DNA of 64,000 bases from positions 8,705,501 through 8,769,500 of the forward strand of contig OX387610.1 of assembly GCA_947568835.1 (NCBI GenBank), given 5' to 3'. The notes beneath the pieces were generated by a model. It made no database searches. It was given only the letters and a program-made list of their open reading frames with translations, and was not told the DNA's origin. The translations under genes and the position numbers were made by a program. Source of the DNA: Protonemura montana. Taxonomy: Eukaryota > Arthropoda > Insecta > Plecoptera > Nemouridae. Positions 7,944 to 18,750 of the stretch are shown in pieces (position 1 is the first letter of the stretch; each line of letters begins with the position of its first letter).

Positions 7944-9491
7944 ATGAAACAAATGCTCTTATTTTGGATCGTCGAATCTGCATCACTGCTGGTGGTGATG
8001 GTCATGGGCATCAGCACTTACTTAATTTTAGATTCGTGCGCTCCCTGTCCAATACTGAGTACAAACCCCTGGGATCCAGCCTTAAAAAAATTTGTTACGG
8101 TCAAAGAGAAGCCCGTCATCTGCTCGACTAGACCTGCACTGACGTACACCGAAGAGTCAGACGGCCGTCAGAATCTCCGGGTGGCCTTGAACGCTGTTCC
8201 GTACTACGCTAAGAATGTGACACAAATCATGTGTGCCTTTTATGCCATCTTGAGGGAAACAGACGTACACAACCTTAACAGTTCTTTTGTTGAGTTCGAA
8301 AATGAAGTCACATTAGACCTTGATGTCGAGAACATTCGCGTGAAATGCTGGTTACGATCAACCAAAAGAGAGATTTACGCGAATCTCCATGCTTTAGTTC
8401 AGGTGCCCGTTGAAAGTTCGAGTAGGTTGAAGGGGCGCTACAACGTTGTGATATTAGGGATCGACACCATGTCCCGGATGAACTTTATAAGGACTATGCC
8501 GAAGTTGGCAGTGCACTTGAAATCAGTCGGCTGGGTCGAAATGCGAGGGTACAACAAGGTGGATTTACAAACCGTACCAAACTTGTTGGCGCTTTTTACT
8601 GGCATGACACAAAATCAGAATAAGGAAATCAAATGTGTTCGTCCTAAAGACGGTGATGGATACAGTCACTGTCCGTTTATATGGAAAGATTTCAAACGTC
8701 AAGGTTACGCCACAGCTTATGCAGAAGACGGTGGCAATCAAAGCACTTTCAATTCCTTATCGAAAGGTTTCGTGGAAAAGCCTACAGATTATTATATCCA
8801 TCCATTGATAAACGAAGGTTACGATAAATTGAGTGTTAAATGGTATGGAGGCTGGGCAATATGTTTTGGAGAAACAAGCCCCACGGATATATTATTGAAA
8901 TACACTCTGGATCTGATGAAGGTTTTCAACGAAAGTCTTTTTGCCGTGATATGGTTCAACACCTTCAGCCACGACAGCCACCAATTACCGGTCACAATGG
9001 CCGAGACGTTTTGGAATTTCTTCCAAACCTTGGAACAAGTCGAGTCGTTTCAGAACACAGTGTTTTTTTTTTTGAGCGACCACGGATTTCGTTCAGGTGC
9101 CATCGTTCAGACATACGAGGGCTGGGTGGAAGATCGAATGCCAATGCTCTTCATCTGGCTGCCTCCACGGTTTCGTGCCGAACATCCCGAAGCAGGCTTC
9201 AATCTGGCTAAAAATGAAAACAAGCTGACCTCGACCTATGACCTACACTTGACACTGAGGGACATGCTCGAAGACAACGTTGGTAGACCGCGGAACGGAA
9301 CTGTTGGTTGTAAAACGTGTCTGTCGCTATTCCGGCCCGTTGCAGAGCGTCGCTCGTGCGCTGGTGCAGGAATATCTGACTTCTTTTGCGCATGTTCGGG
9401 AAATTGGAGATTGTTTCATTATATACTATTACTTTTTGCTGCTTTCTTTCTGCTACTTCTTGTGAGCGTAAATAAAATATTAAAATTATAA
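7944..9491 (+). CDS. DUF229-family protein, tandem copy 3 (515 aa)
   Basis: Single-exon ORF of 515 residues, about 95% identical to copy 2 by eye. All candidate active-site motifs are kept: GIDTMSR, DLQTVPN, FSHD, LSDHG, YDLHLTL. The N-terminal hydrophobic anchor equals that of copy 2. The C-terminal tail is its own version (CKTCLSLFRPVAERRS, WRLFHYILLLFAAFF), as is its 3' flank. Near the catalytic DH motif the DNA carries a run of 11 T (9063-9073) that encodes FFF where the other copies read FIF; the reading frame stays open. Its 5' flank differs from the others: about 540 bases are present at roughly 7228-7767 that copies 1 and 2 lack. That moves the conserved TATA-like sequence to about 760 bases before the ATG instead of 221. 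Confidence 0.9.
   Translation: MKQMLLFWIVESASLLVVMVMGISTYLILDSCAPCPILSTNPWDPALKKFVTVKEKPVICSTRPALTYTEESDGRQNLRVALNAVPYYAKNVTQIMCAFYAILRETDVHNLNSSFVEFENEVTLDLDVENIRVKCWLRSTKREIYANLHALVQVPVESSSRLKGRYNVVILGIDTMSRMNFIRTMPKLAVHLKSVGWVEMRGYNKVDLQTVPNLLALFTGMTQNQNKEIKCVRPKDGDGYSHCPFIWKDFKRQGYATAYAEDGGNQSTFNSLSKGFVEKPTDYYIHPLINEGYDKLSVKWYGGWAICFGETSPTDILLKYTLDLMKVFNESLFAVIWFNTFSHDSHQLPVTMAETFWNFFQTLEQVESFQNTVFFFLSDHGFRSGAIVQTYEGWVEDRMPMLFIWLPPRFRAEHPEAGFNLAKNENKLTSTYDLHLTLRDMLEDNVGRPRNGTVGCKTCLSLFRPVAERRSCAGAGISDFFCACSGNWRLFHYILLLFAAFFLLLLVSVNKILKL
9471..9476 (+). terminator. AATAAA poly(A) signal inside the end of copy 3
   Basis: Same position as in copies 1 and 2, although the preceding codon differs (GTAAATAAA instead of GTCAATAAA). 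The hexamer therefore survived a nearby substitution. Confidence 0.4.
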
Positions 9492-10105
9492 TATTGTGGG
9501 TTTTGGTGTTTATAGGCATTTGCCATTTATTGATATATATATATATATTTTTATATATTTACATAATGAAAAAATTCCTGCACGAGATCTCTAGGAGTGT
9601 GAAACATATTTACACAATAATGCAAATGATTAAAATGCTTGGAAAATGATTTTTTCTCTATTTTTCTAGATACGAAATATGCTCATACGTACGACCGTTT
9701 TTAATTAAATATAGTCCTGTTCGAAAAACTGTCTCAAACGATATTTGTATACAAAACTCCACGCGCTCATGCAGGCGAAGTGATCGTGAATGCGTCAATA
9801 ATCACTCTATTGTAACTAAATTAAAAATGCCTAGTTAAAATTATTTTAAAACATTAGTTTCTTGTGAGATCATCGACCACGATGGTTCTAGACTGCATTA
9901 TTTTAGGCGGTTTATTGTTAAAACAATAAATAATAACAACAACTTATTTCCTTCACAGCTTAAATCTAAAGAACTGGCCAAAAGATATCTAACAGCTTTA
10001 AAATCATCCATTTAATAATGATGAATACGATCTAATTTCCTGTAAAACCATTTAAGAAAACCAACACACCCTAAAAATCATCAGCAGCTTGTTATCGACT
10101 GCTGT

Positions 10106-10670
10106 CTTACCTTAACCTCCTACACCTAACGCGATCCTAAACAGACTAGTTACTTCTTATCCTTAGACATCTAATTCTTATCTATATAAGGAAGAAGCGG
10201 ATGCCACTGTAATGAAATAAACAACACCAAATAGTACGAATAAATAAACCCTTATACCAATTGAGACAATCCTAAAATCTAAAAAAAAAAAAAATCAATC
10301 CAAAGACAAATTAGTTTTTTCTTACTTAGCATTTAAAACCCAGTTTAAATGGTTTTTGTCAAAACACAAATCCAGTCACTTTGCCCCCGGTCACCCTTAG
10401 CATGCAAACCACACAACAAAATCGTCCAAATCGTCGTCCCCCATCACCCCTCGACCCTCCATACCCAACACACTAGTTCTCCGTAACGATTTACTGCAAG
10501 CCGACCACACCTACCGCGATAAACATCAATTCGCCGCCATCGAAAAGAGCATGCATCTCGCAGCGATACCAAATCGTTTAGACTGCAGAGGGCGAGCGGC
10601 TGGGACCATATTGAAGACAATGGTGATGGGAACACATATGTTAGGCCAGAGACTGCTTGTGGATTTGAGA
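10106..10670. other. Unannotated stretch right of the gene array
   Basis: It holds a copy of a short dispersed repeat at about 10308-10372 (shared with 43465, 48438 and 48815). A less AT-rich part at 10375-10670 is open on the minus strand without a recognisable motif. No gene is called. Confidence 0.35.
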
Positions 10671-11190
10671 GCATGGCTAGAGAGTGGCCATCTCCGAGAA
10701 ATGGACGCTACCTTTGCTTGACCAGAAGGTGGTCCTCTTAAAATAAAGGCCGCTATTTTTGCACCAACTTCCTTATACCACTTATTATGTTGGTTCTATA
10801 GGTTTAGTCAGAGGTACGGTGCTAACGCGAAAAGTTCTACTGAGCTAATAAGCTGCGAACAATTGGTAAAAGTAGCTGCCACTAGATGGCGCGTGCAGCC
10901 ATTAGCTCAAAATTAAATAATAACGATGCAAAATATCTTCAATCGTATATCAATCGTTGAGGTAAGAATTATAGCGTAAAGCGGTCGCATTATGAGAAAT
11001 AACGAAATTAAATTTCTTATCATTCGAAACGACGGTGACTCGACCTATTATCAGCTACAATTTTCGTCGCTAAAGTAGGTATTTTCCGCACAGACATATT
11101 AACATCAGGTCTGTTACTCTAGAAATCTCACCAAAACCTTTTGATGCAAAATATGGCCACTGCTTGGAGATAGCCACTCTCTAGCCTTAT
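10671..11190. mobile_element. Terminal-inverted-repeat element (about 520 bp)
   Basis: GGCTAGAGAGTGGCCATCTCC at about 10674 recurs in inverted form near 11165-11186 with one or two changes, and weaker inverted similarity extends about 40 bases inward. The interior (about 10795-11060) is a member of the dispersed family described at 15800, 42350, 49840 and 61900, with the shared core GATGGCGCGTGCAG. There is no transposase ORF, so this is a non-autonomous DNA element. The target-site duplication is unclear. Confidence 0.55.
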
Positions 11191-11824
11191 GCTAGTAAAC
11201 ATGTGTCAGGCGGTACCCGCTAGTGGTGGTATATTGGTTACTAATTGTGCCTATGTAGTCGGTACGATCTGATATCTCGCGTCTGATTAGTAGTAGGTGA
11301 TATGGTAAGGTGGTATATGTAATTTGCTGGCGTGACCATCTGTCGATGTGGTTTATTGGGTTGAACCGTCTTCGAAGGTGTTCGATATTGGTTACCTGGG
11401 TTGCTTGATTATGGTTTACGACTTTTGCTAATATCCATGAGCATGATGGGAGTGGAGTGTGGTTGTTGGATATCACGTATTGACATCTAGCACGATCTTA
11501 AGTGATGGTCACAGGCTGAGAAACGTGCTAGAAAAACACTGGGAAATAATTTTGGTAGTGGTTAACTTTGAAACAATGCATAGAGATAGATTTATAGAGT
11601 ATTTATATTATAATGAAACAAACAAAAGATTCGAAAACGCAATTTAAGATGTGTTGCAGATGAGCGTAGCTTGCAATTTTTATTCGATCTTTTACTTCTT
11701 CTTCTGTCGGTTTATTAAGTAACTTTCAAGTCAAGTGTATTATAAAAAAAAAAAAAAATTATGTGCCTAACCTATCAGTGTGACTTAACGCTATTTGCTT
11801 ATCAACTTAAAGACTGTTTGAATC

Positions 11825-12025
11825 CAGCACCGTACCGTCCTTCGGAGGGCTCAGCTGATGGTCCTTTTGAAGCTGTAGTCAGCTGATACCATTTTTCTGG
11901 GATCGGGTTTCCCCTACTCCCTTTTAGGCTGAACTAGATTCATCAGTATCTTTATAATCACCAATTCACCGGCGCCATTTACTCACTTCTAAGTGTCTAT
12001 ATGTCAAAACAGTGCGTCGTAACTC
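11825..12025 (+). mobile_element. 5S-derived SINE, 5'-truncated copy
   Basis: Carries the body motif ACCGTCCTTCGGA, the CGGGTTTCCCC...CCCTTTTAGGCT section and the 3' end GTCAAAACAGTGCGTCGT. The 5S head and first half are missing, as is usual for aborted reverse transcription. Confidence 0.7.
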
Positions 12026-12029
12026 AAAA

Positions 12030-13800
12030 ATAAAATAAAATCTACTAAAAGCAATTTCTGAACAAATGCAGGTCAACCAAAAAAAAGAAAACCTCGATGT
12101 AAACAAAAGAACAAACATAATAAATACCTCACCGCCCTCTAGTTCCAGAGTCGAGCAACTTTGTACGCAACCAGAGCCGCTAATTCTATTATTTTCTATT
12201 AACAGATTGCGCGGGAAAGAACGACGCTCCTGAGAGCAGTCTGCGGGTGAAACTGCAAGATACGCGCGATCATTGCCTGAGAGTTGCTCGGAAAAACGCG
12301 TGGAAAACTCACTCACTTTGTGCGGATTTGTCAGGAAATTTGTTGGGCAAGTTGTAGGCTTTGGCTGACACTGAAAATTTACCCAGTTTCTTTGCGTTAG
12401 ATTTAAAAGGTAAACATTTTCGAATTTTTAGAAAATTTGAAAACATTGTAGGGGTAAATTAGTTTAAATTATCACGGGAGGTGTGGTGTGAGTCAAAAAT
12501 CTCTAGATCCATTGTTGCCATGAGAACCAGTGGAAAGAAATTCACACCAATAAAAACCATAGAAATTCCATAGAAATTTCATGACCTCCTCTCCTCTCAG
12601 GCATTAGACTAGCAAAACTTTTCATTTCTAGCTTTAGAAAGTAGAAAAGGGCTTAAAGTTAGGCTAGAAATTACATACATAAAAAAAAACTTAAATTCGC
12701 TTGCGTTATTAATGGATATTGCGAAACAGTGAGTAACACGGAAATTTGAGACATTTTACAGTTTTCTTGGCTGTTTTATTCTGTCAACAGCTAAAATTGT
12801 GAAATATTCACAGATTTCAAATCCTATCATTTATGAAATATGAGACAGCAAATTTAACTATTTGTTTTGAGTTCAGATTGTTGTTAAACTGTAAATATGT
12901 GTTACCATGGTTCATATTTAGTTTTAAGGGTGAAGCCATTCGACACAGCAATTCAAATCAAAGCATGGTTTTGGCATTGTAATTAACACCAGTTTTTCTC
13001 AGTTGCATCAGTTTCATAATAAAGTGTTACATAATTAGTAACATGATTAATCATAATTTAAATCAGTTTTTTGTTCATTTTATGTGGATTTATTTTTAGC
13101 TGAAAAATCGATGAATTTAAATGAAATACAAACTGAAAAAAAAATATGTATTTCTTTTTTTCAGAACAGGTAGCATCTACACTACAAGTAACAGAAAATT
13201 TATCTTTTGACCAATAATATTTGCCAATAATATTGAACATAAAAGAATTAAGCACGTAGAGAATACTTAAAACGAATCGTAAATTACAAGGAAAAAACGA
13301 AAACAAGAAGATGAATATGATTCTTGTCTACGAATAGCTGTTGCAAGAATATCTCACTTCAACAACAATTCAACGTCACACAACGATATTTTATATTGTT
13401 TTGTAGAAAGAAAAAAAAAACACAATCGAAAACCATTTTGAAAAGAAATCTCATTTCCAATCCGTCTTCGTCATATTATCCAAGAAGCCATGCATCTTAT
13501 GAAAAAAAGAAAAACAATAGAACATCGCATTATCTGACACTGCCGGTTGGAAATAAGTTAGTTGTATTCTTTCAAAGATTGTTCAATCGTCGATAAAAAT
13601 AAAACAACCGCTAGAAACTTTCTGGATCGACTCTATATTTGATTTCAACTGAAAAATTGTGTGCATTTTATTTGAATAAAATTCCGTTCCTCATAACAAC
13701 TGGCAAACCAATCGAAAACTAAAAAAACTCGAAGAGTTAGACAATAAAGAAAAAAGTTACTGCTCGTATATATCTTTAATAATAACTTAGCTTTGATTAA
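12030..13800. other. Unannotated AT-rich stretch
   Basis: No supported gene. At 12120-12320 the DNA is richer in G+C, and the minus strand carries a good donor-like sequence (CACAAA|GTGAGTGAG, about 12316), which could mark a non-coding or first exon. The rest is AT-rich with short A runs. Confidence 0.3.
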
Positions 13801-13803
13801 CTT

Positions 13804-14217
13804 ATTGTGTTTAACGACGCACTGTTTTGACAACGGGCCCTGTGGCACTGGTCTAATGGCGACGGTGACTGAGTAGATGATGATGATGAGGATAAACCTA
13901 ACCTAGCTAGAAGGGAGGAGGGGAAACCCGGTGCCGGCACGTAGCCTACTCCTGTCGAAGAGCACCAAGTGGACCACCGGCTTAACGTCCCTTAACGTCT
14001 GAAGGACGGTACAACTCGAATAACATGATTCATCCACAAATCCATGCTGTCGAGAGGTTGATAAGCAAGGCGAGATAAAGTTGCTGGACTAACATGCATC
14101 CCTCAAACCTCTCTCCCGTACAGAACTGGTCATGTGTATGATGGTCACTCATCCAATACCTGACTCAGCAAAGTGTTGCTTAACTTCGGTGATCTCACGA
14201 GAACCAGTGTTTCCAAC
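13804..14217 (-). mobile_element. 5S-derived SINE, near full length
   Basis: Reads from the 3' tail (TTAACGACGCACTGTTTTGAC at 13811) to the 5S head. The head matches 5S rRNA in the internal-promoter region: CACCGAAGTTAAGCA, then a GGATG...TGACC-type box C. The body contains the CCTAACCTAGC run, the GGTGCCGGCACG box and the TCGAGAGGTTGATAAGC box common to all copies. The homopolymer-poor tail and 5S head place it in the SINE3 class. Confidence 0.85.
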
Positions 14218-15354
14218 TCGCCAACCGTTCGGTAAACTTAGCTTTCTTCGAGATTATGCTATGCCCATTTTTGGCTTGACAGAATGACGTGAAGCTGATT
14301 TTAAATTTCAAAATGATTGGTAAAGCCAACGGTATTTTGGAAATCCATAAAGACAATAATAACGGGAAACTGTTTTAATTTCAGAATGCAAATAAGTTCA
14401 GTGGTTGCCCTCATATCTGAACGTAAGTATGGATAAAACTATTTGCTACCGTTGCCAAATCTGATGAACTGATTTGTGGAGTTGTAAAATTTTTGTTTGA
14501 AACATCCAAAAAAAAACTTGTATATTTGGAAAAATTCAGAAACAATCTCCATAAGAAATTAAATTGATAAGTTTTGAACATTATTAGACTGCATTTTTGT
14601 CAAAATACTTCAGAAACAGTTTTGGAATTATAACACTCAAATAACAACAACAAAAACTCACACACACTCACTTTAAATTAAGCCATCTCCATAATGCCAC
14701 ATTCGAAGAGAAAAGGCAAAAAATCAAAGCCCTCTTTACATATTTTTGTCAAAATAGATAATGAAACAAATGCATAAAGGCAGAGTTAAGCTCCTTACTC
14801 TTAGATACAGCTGACTTTCACTGCATGTAATTTGTTGCCATGGCAATTAATTTAACTAACATTATCTCTAAGAATTAACAAAATTTTAATACTGGACAAG
14901 AGAGGGTTTTCAAATTTGATCTTGTCATAATATGTTTTACACAATTCAAAAACAATACAAAGATTTCTCGTTCAGAATTTCCATAAATTAAAAGAGACAC
15001 CGCATTCAAAACAATTGAACCAGCTAATTCATTGAAACCAATTTTAACACCTTCGTATCCAACAAGCAATTTCTTACGCGCCTAAAAAAAAAAAAAACAC
15101 AAAACTTTATAAACAGAAACAACAAAACCACTTCGTAACTTCGTTAAACATCTTATTATAAAGTCTGACATCCACACAGTTCATAATTCATTCGTTAACT
15201 GATTCGAACACCAAACCTCGGCCGCTAATTTCCAACACCATGCCAGAGAAAGTATTGGTAGGCGAAGGAGTGGACCAACTTTCAGCGTGGTCCTTTTGTA
15301 AAAAAAATTAGCTTCAATATACCAGTGCTAATATAAAACATATTAACTTTATTA
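14218..15354. other. Unannotated stretch with one X-box-like palindrome
   Basis: AT-rich, no supported gene. It contains GTTGCCATGGCAAT at 14834-14847, a close match to the palindromic RFX X-box. Confidence 0.3.
14834..14847. promoter_or_regulatory. RFX X-box-like palindrome
   Basis: GTTGCCATGGCAAT differs from the palindromic X-box GTTGCCATGGCAAC at one base. No gene start is recognised nearby, so function is unknown. Confidence 0.3.
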
Positions 15355-15672
15355 GGCAATCTCAGCATCTCCGTGTCTACCAAACGTTGAATCTACCATT
15401 GAACCTCTTATGCTAGGCCATGATATACCCGTGGTAACATAAGATAGCAGAATTGAGAAGCTCTGTCAGGCGATCTCAGCATCTTCATGGCTACCAAACG
15501 TTGAATCTACCATTGAACCTCCTATGCTAGGCCATGATATACCCGTGGTAACATAAGATAGCAGAATTGAGAAGCTCTGTCAGGCGATCGCAGCATCTCC
15601 ATGGCTACCAAACGTTGAATCTACCATTGAACCTCCTATGCTAGGCCATGATATACCCGTGGTAACAGAAAG
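15355..15672. repeat. 114-bp tandem repeat, about 2.8 copies
   Basis: CTCAGCATCT recurs at 15361, 15475 and (as CGCAGCATCT) 15589, exactly 114 bases apart, with very few differences between units. The third unit stops after GTGGTAACA and is followed within about ten bases by a SINE fragment. Confidence 0.9.
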
Positions 15673-15681
15673 ATGAAATTG

Positions 15682-15768
15682 AGCCTATTCCTGTCGAAGA
15701 GCACCAAAGGAACCATCTGCTTAACGTCCCTAGAACTCGAGCAACATGATTTCTCCACAAATCACTGT
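15682..15768 (-). mobile_element. 5S-derived SINE, internal fragment
   Basis: Contains TCCTGTCGAAGAGCACCAA and the TTAACGTCCC and ATTTCTCCACAAATC sections of the SINE body. Both ends are missing. It abuts the last unit of the 114-bp repeat. Confidence 0.65.
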
Positions 15769-15799
15769 TGGCTGAAAGTTTTTTAGTTTATAACTATTG

Positions 15800-16060
15800 G
15801 GTTTACATTAGTAGATTACTCACATTCGAGACTTGTTAACGCCTAGCTGACCTTTATTAATGCTAACCTGAACTATTGATAAAATGTTTCGATAATTTCA
15901 GTCGTAATCATTTAACTGTAGGGATATTTTAAAAAATACCGGCTACAAACGCCATCGTGTGGCCACCACCGTTACCACGTGTTGCTGACTAGCTTGCTCA
16001 GCAAAGAATTTAAGATCAGCTCTATGACTCTGACAAAATATAAATCCAATGTTCAACTAA
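15800..16060 (-). repeat. Dispersed repeat family (about 250 bp), copy
   Basis: Shares with 42350-42580, 49840-50065, 61900-62150 and the interior of 10671-11190 the order TAATGCTAACCT, ATTGATA, a degenerate CGATATTTTGA, CTACAAACGCCATCG, CACGTGTTGC, then a GCTCAGCA end. It has no ORF and is probably a non-autonomous DNA element. Confidence 0.6.
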
Positions 16061-17290
16061 CATTTAAGAAACAAAAAAAAAACTACAATAAAGAGGTGCC
16101 CACGAAAATGTTAACCACTCTCAGCCTACCACAGCCCTCTCAACCTAAACATTTGGTTGCTCTGTGGCAATCCACGCCGGCTGTGCCTTTGTCAGCGACC
16201 GGGTACGATGTTTCCTCGTCCCCACCCCAGGGGCGCTCTTGTCTCAATTAGTTAAGACAGATTTAATCACATTTCTGTTTCCAAGCGGCCCGAGCTACAT
16301 AATACATTTAAAAAAGAGAACGTTACAGTGCTACGTCTCGCAGGATGTCGTGATCCTCACGGCACGGGTAGCGCTCCCAGCGGTTGGGTAATCAACTTGT
16401 TCGCGCTTGCCGAGGTGTCTTTTATTTATGTCATCTTTTTTAAAGTTTGTCTTTCTTGTTTTGATGAAAGTTTAACAATAAGAAAACAAGAAAGGTGACT
16501 CGAGAATGCGGTGAGAAATGTAGTTGTTCAGTTGAAATATGGTGCGAAAATGTTTTGAAAAATTGTTTGTTACATTTTTGGCTGGCTGGATCCTATGCTT
16601 TATCCAGGACATTTGAGATCAGTGGGGATCGATGACATACGTTAGACGACGTCATTTTTAGTTACAAAAATCCTTCCAAAACGAGCTAACACCGTAAACC
16701 AATCACAAATGATCGACCTTGGGCGCGTGAAACATTGAAAAAATCATGAAAATCGATATTTTTTCAGCTAAGTCGAAACGAAGAAGCATTTAATATGTTT
16801 ATGTCAGTCAATATTTTGAACCATGAAGATCATATGTAATAAAAACAGGGAAAGCCCGACATTATCACTAAAAAAGCCGTTCTCTAATAAGAGTATGACT
16901 AACGTTAATATGCTAAAAGAGGCGGTATCTTTTTCCAGTAATAATACAATTATTTTAATATTTTAATTCACAACCGGAAACGATATTTCAGCCTTCTGTA
17001 ACACTGCCTGGTAGAACAACATAGTTTAATATGTTTTCACGGATCTTCTATTTAATTTCTAAACGCCATTCGTGTACATAATGAGGCCATTTCTATTAAT
17101 TAACTCTTTAATAACATGATTGCGAATCTATTTGCCGCACGATAATGGTTGAATTTAAAGCGTTACGTTGTAGAAATGTGCAGGCCACGAACAGGATTCA
17201 GAGAAAATGAAAACTGTTTTATTAACAGCAGGAAAATGGTAGTGAAATGCGGTGACATAACACAAACTGAACCGTCGAATCATAGAAGGG
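16061..17290. other. Unannotated stretch with GC-richer patch
   Basis: 16130-16410 is GC-richer, with short open frames in two phases but no recognisable protein motif. From 16410 to 17290 the DNA is AT-rich and featureless. Confidence 0.3.
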
Positions 17291-17299
17291 TCTTATCCA

Positions 17300-18300
17300 G
17301 ACCGGCCAATTAGCAGTGCTACCATGGTGCTACATAATACGACCAATTGTTTTATATAACCCCGACCTAGACTGGCCATTTAGCAGTGCTACCATGGTGC
17401 TACATAATACGACCGATTGTTTTATATAACCTCGACCTAGACCGGCCATTTAGCAGTGCTACCATGGTGCTACATAACACGACCGGTTCTTTTATATAAC
17501 CTCGACCTAGACCGGCCATTTAGCAGTGCTACCATGGTGCTAAATAATACGACTGGTTGTTTTATATAACCCCGACCTAGACCGGCCATTTAGCAGTGCT
17601 ACCATGGTGCTACATAATACCACTGGTTGTTTTATATAACCTCGACCTAGACCGGCCATTTAGCAGTGCTACCAAGGTGCTACATAATACGACCGGTTGT
17701 TTTCTATAACCCCGACCTAGAGTGGCCATTTAGCAGTGCTACCATGGTGCTACATAATACGACTGATTGTTTTGTATAACCCCGAACTAGACCTGCCATT
17801 GAGCAGTGCTACCATGGTGCTACATAATACGACCGATTTTTTTATATAACCCCGACCTAGACCGGCCATTTAGCAGTGCTACCAAGGTGCTACATAATAC
17901 GACTGGTTGTTTTATATAACCCCGACCTAGACCGGCCATTTAGCAGTGCTACCATGGTGCTACATAATACGACTGGTTGTTTTATATAACCCCGACCTAG
18001 ACCGGCCATTTAGCAGTGCTACCATGGTGCTACATAATACGACTGGTTGTTTTATATAACCCCGACCTAGACCGGCCATTTAGCAGTGCTACCATGGTGC
18101 TACATAATACGACCGGTTGTTTTATATAACCCCGACCTAGAGTGGCTATTTAGCAGTGCTACCATGGTGCTACATAATACGACCGGTTGTTTTGTATAAC
18201 CCCGACCTAGAGTGGCTATTTAGCAGTGCTACCATGGTGCTACATAATACGATCGGGTATATTATACAACCCCGACCTAGAGTGGCAATTTTTAACCGTG
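17300..18300. repeat. 70-bp minisatellite, about 14 units
   Basis: The anchor TAGCAGTGCT recurs at 17311, 17381, 17451 and so on to 18221, with every step exactly 70 bases. Each unit holds GTGCTACCATGGTGCTAC (an internal direct repeat around CCATGG), a TTTTATATAAC segment and CCCGACCTAGACCGGCC. Units differ by few substitutions and no indels; the last unit decays after 18280. Confidence 0.95.
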
Positions 18301-18482
18301 CTAGAGATTGTTGATTTCAGCAACACTAGCAACTGGTGTTACGGTGGTGCTACGACGGTAGCATTATCAAGAAGGCATGCTTGGTTTCGATTGATCATCC
18401 AGGTGCAATGAGGATTAAGTTACCAATTGCATGAAGCGTTACTGAAGTCAGAGTCACTGAAAATTATGCTAATTAACCATGC

Positions 18483-18750
18483 CGCTCTTGGTCGGGGTTA
18501 CTGCTTGGTGCTATGGTGATGCTAGTTAGCACGGTGCTACTGACAGTAATACCCGGGTAACGAATAACCGCTCTAGGTCGGGGTTACTGCTTGGTGCTAT
18601 GGTGGTGCTAGTTAGCACGGTGCTGCATACGGTAATACCAGGGTTACGAATCATCGCTCTAGATCGGGGTTACTGCTTGGTGCAATGATGGCGTTAGTTA
18701 GCACGATGGTACTGACAGTAATACCAGGGTTACAAAATGACCGCTATAAG
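18483..18750. repeat. 86-bp tandem repeat, about 3 units
   Basis: Units begin with CTCTAGGTCGGGGTTACTGC at 18485, 18571 and 18657, each 86 bases apart. They contain GGTGCTATGGTGGTGCTAG and TAATACCAGGGTTAC. The CTAGGTCGGGGTTA motif is the reverse complement of the TAACCCCGACCTAG of the 70-bp array next door. Confidence 0.88.

Larger units (their letters stand above)
2105..10105 (+). repeat. Three-unit tandem gene duplication (DUF229 array)
   Basis: Three direct units of roughly 2.5, 2.5 and 2.9 kb, each holding a TATA-like leader, one DUF229 gene and a conserved 3' spacer. Similarity begins near 2105 (the TATAAAAATG context also found at 4657 and 7180). It ends near 10105, after a CACACCCTAAAAATCA segment that is also found around 7078 and, in shorter form, around 4550. 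Units differ by spacer indels. The copy-1 spacer lacks about 40 bases present in the other two near 7045 and 10030. The copy-2 spacer lacks about 50 bases present in the others near 4345 and 9860. The third unit has the extra 540 bases upstream of its gene. The spacers of units 1 and 2 are clearly closer to each other than to that of unit 3. Confidence 0.88.

Noticed and set aside
11966..12316. 116-codon minus-strand ORF
   Set aside because: No ATG at its start (begins at GTG within a donor-like site), overlaps a SINE fragment, no known motif.
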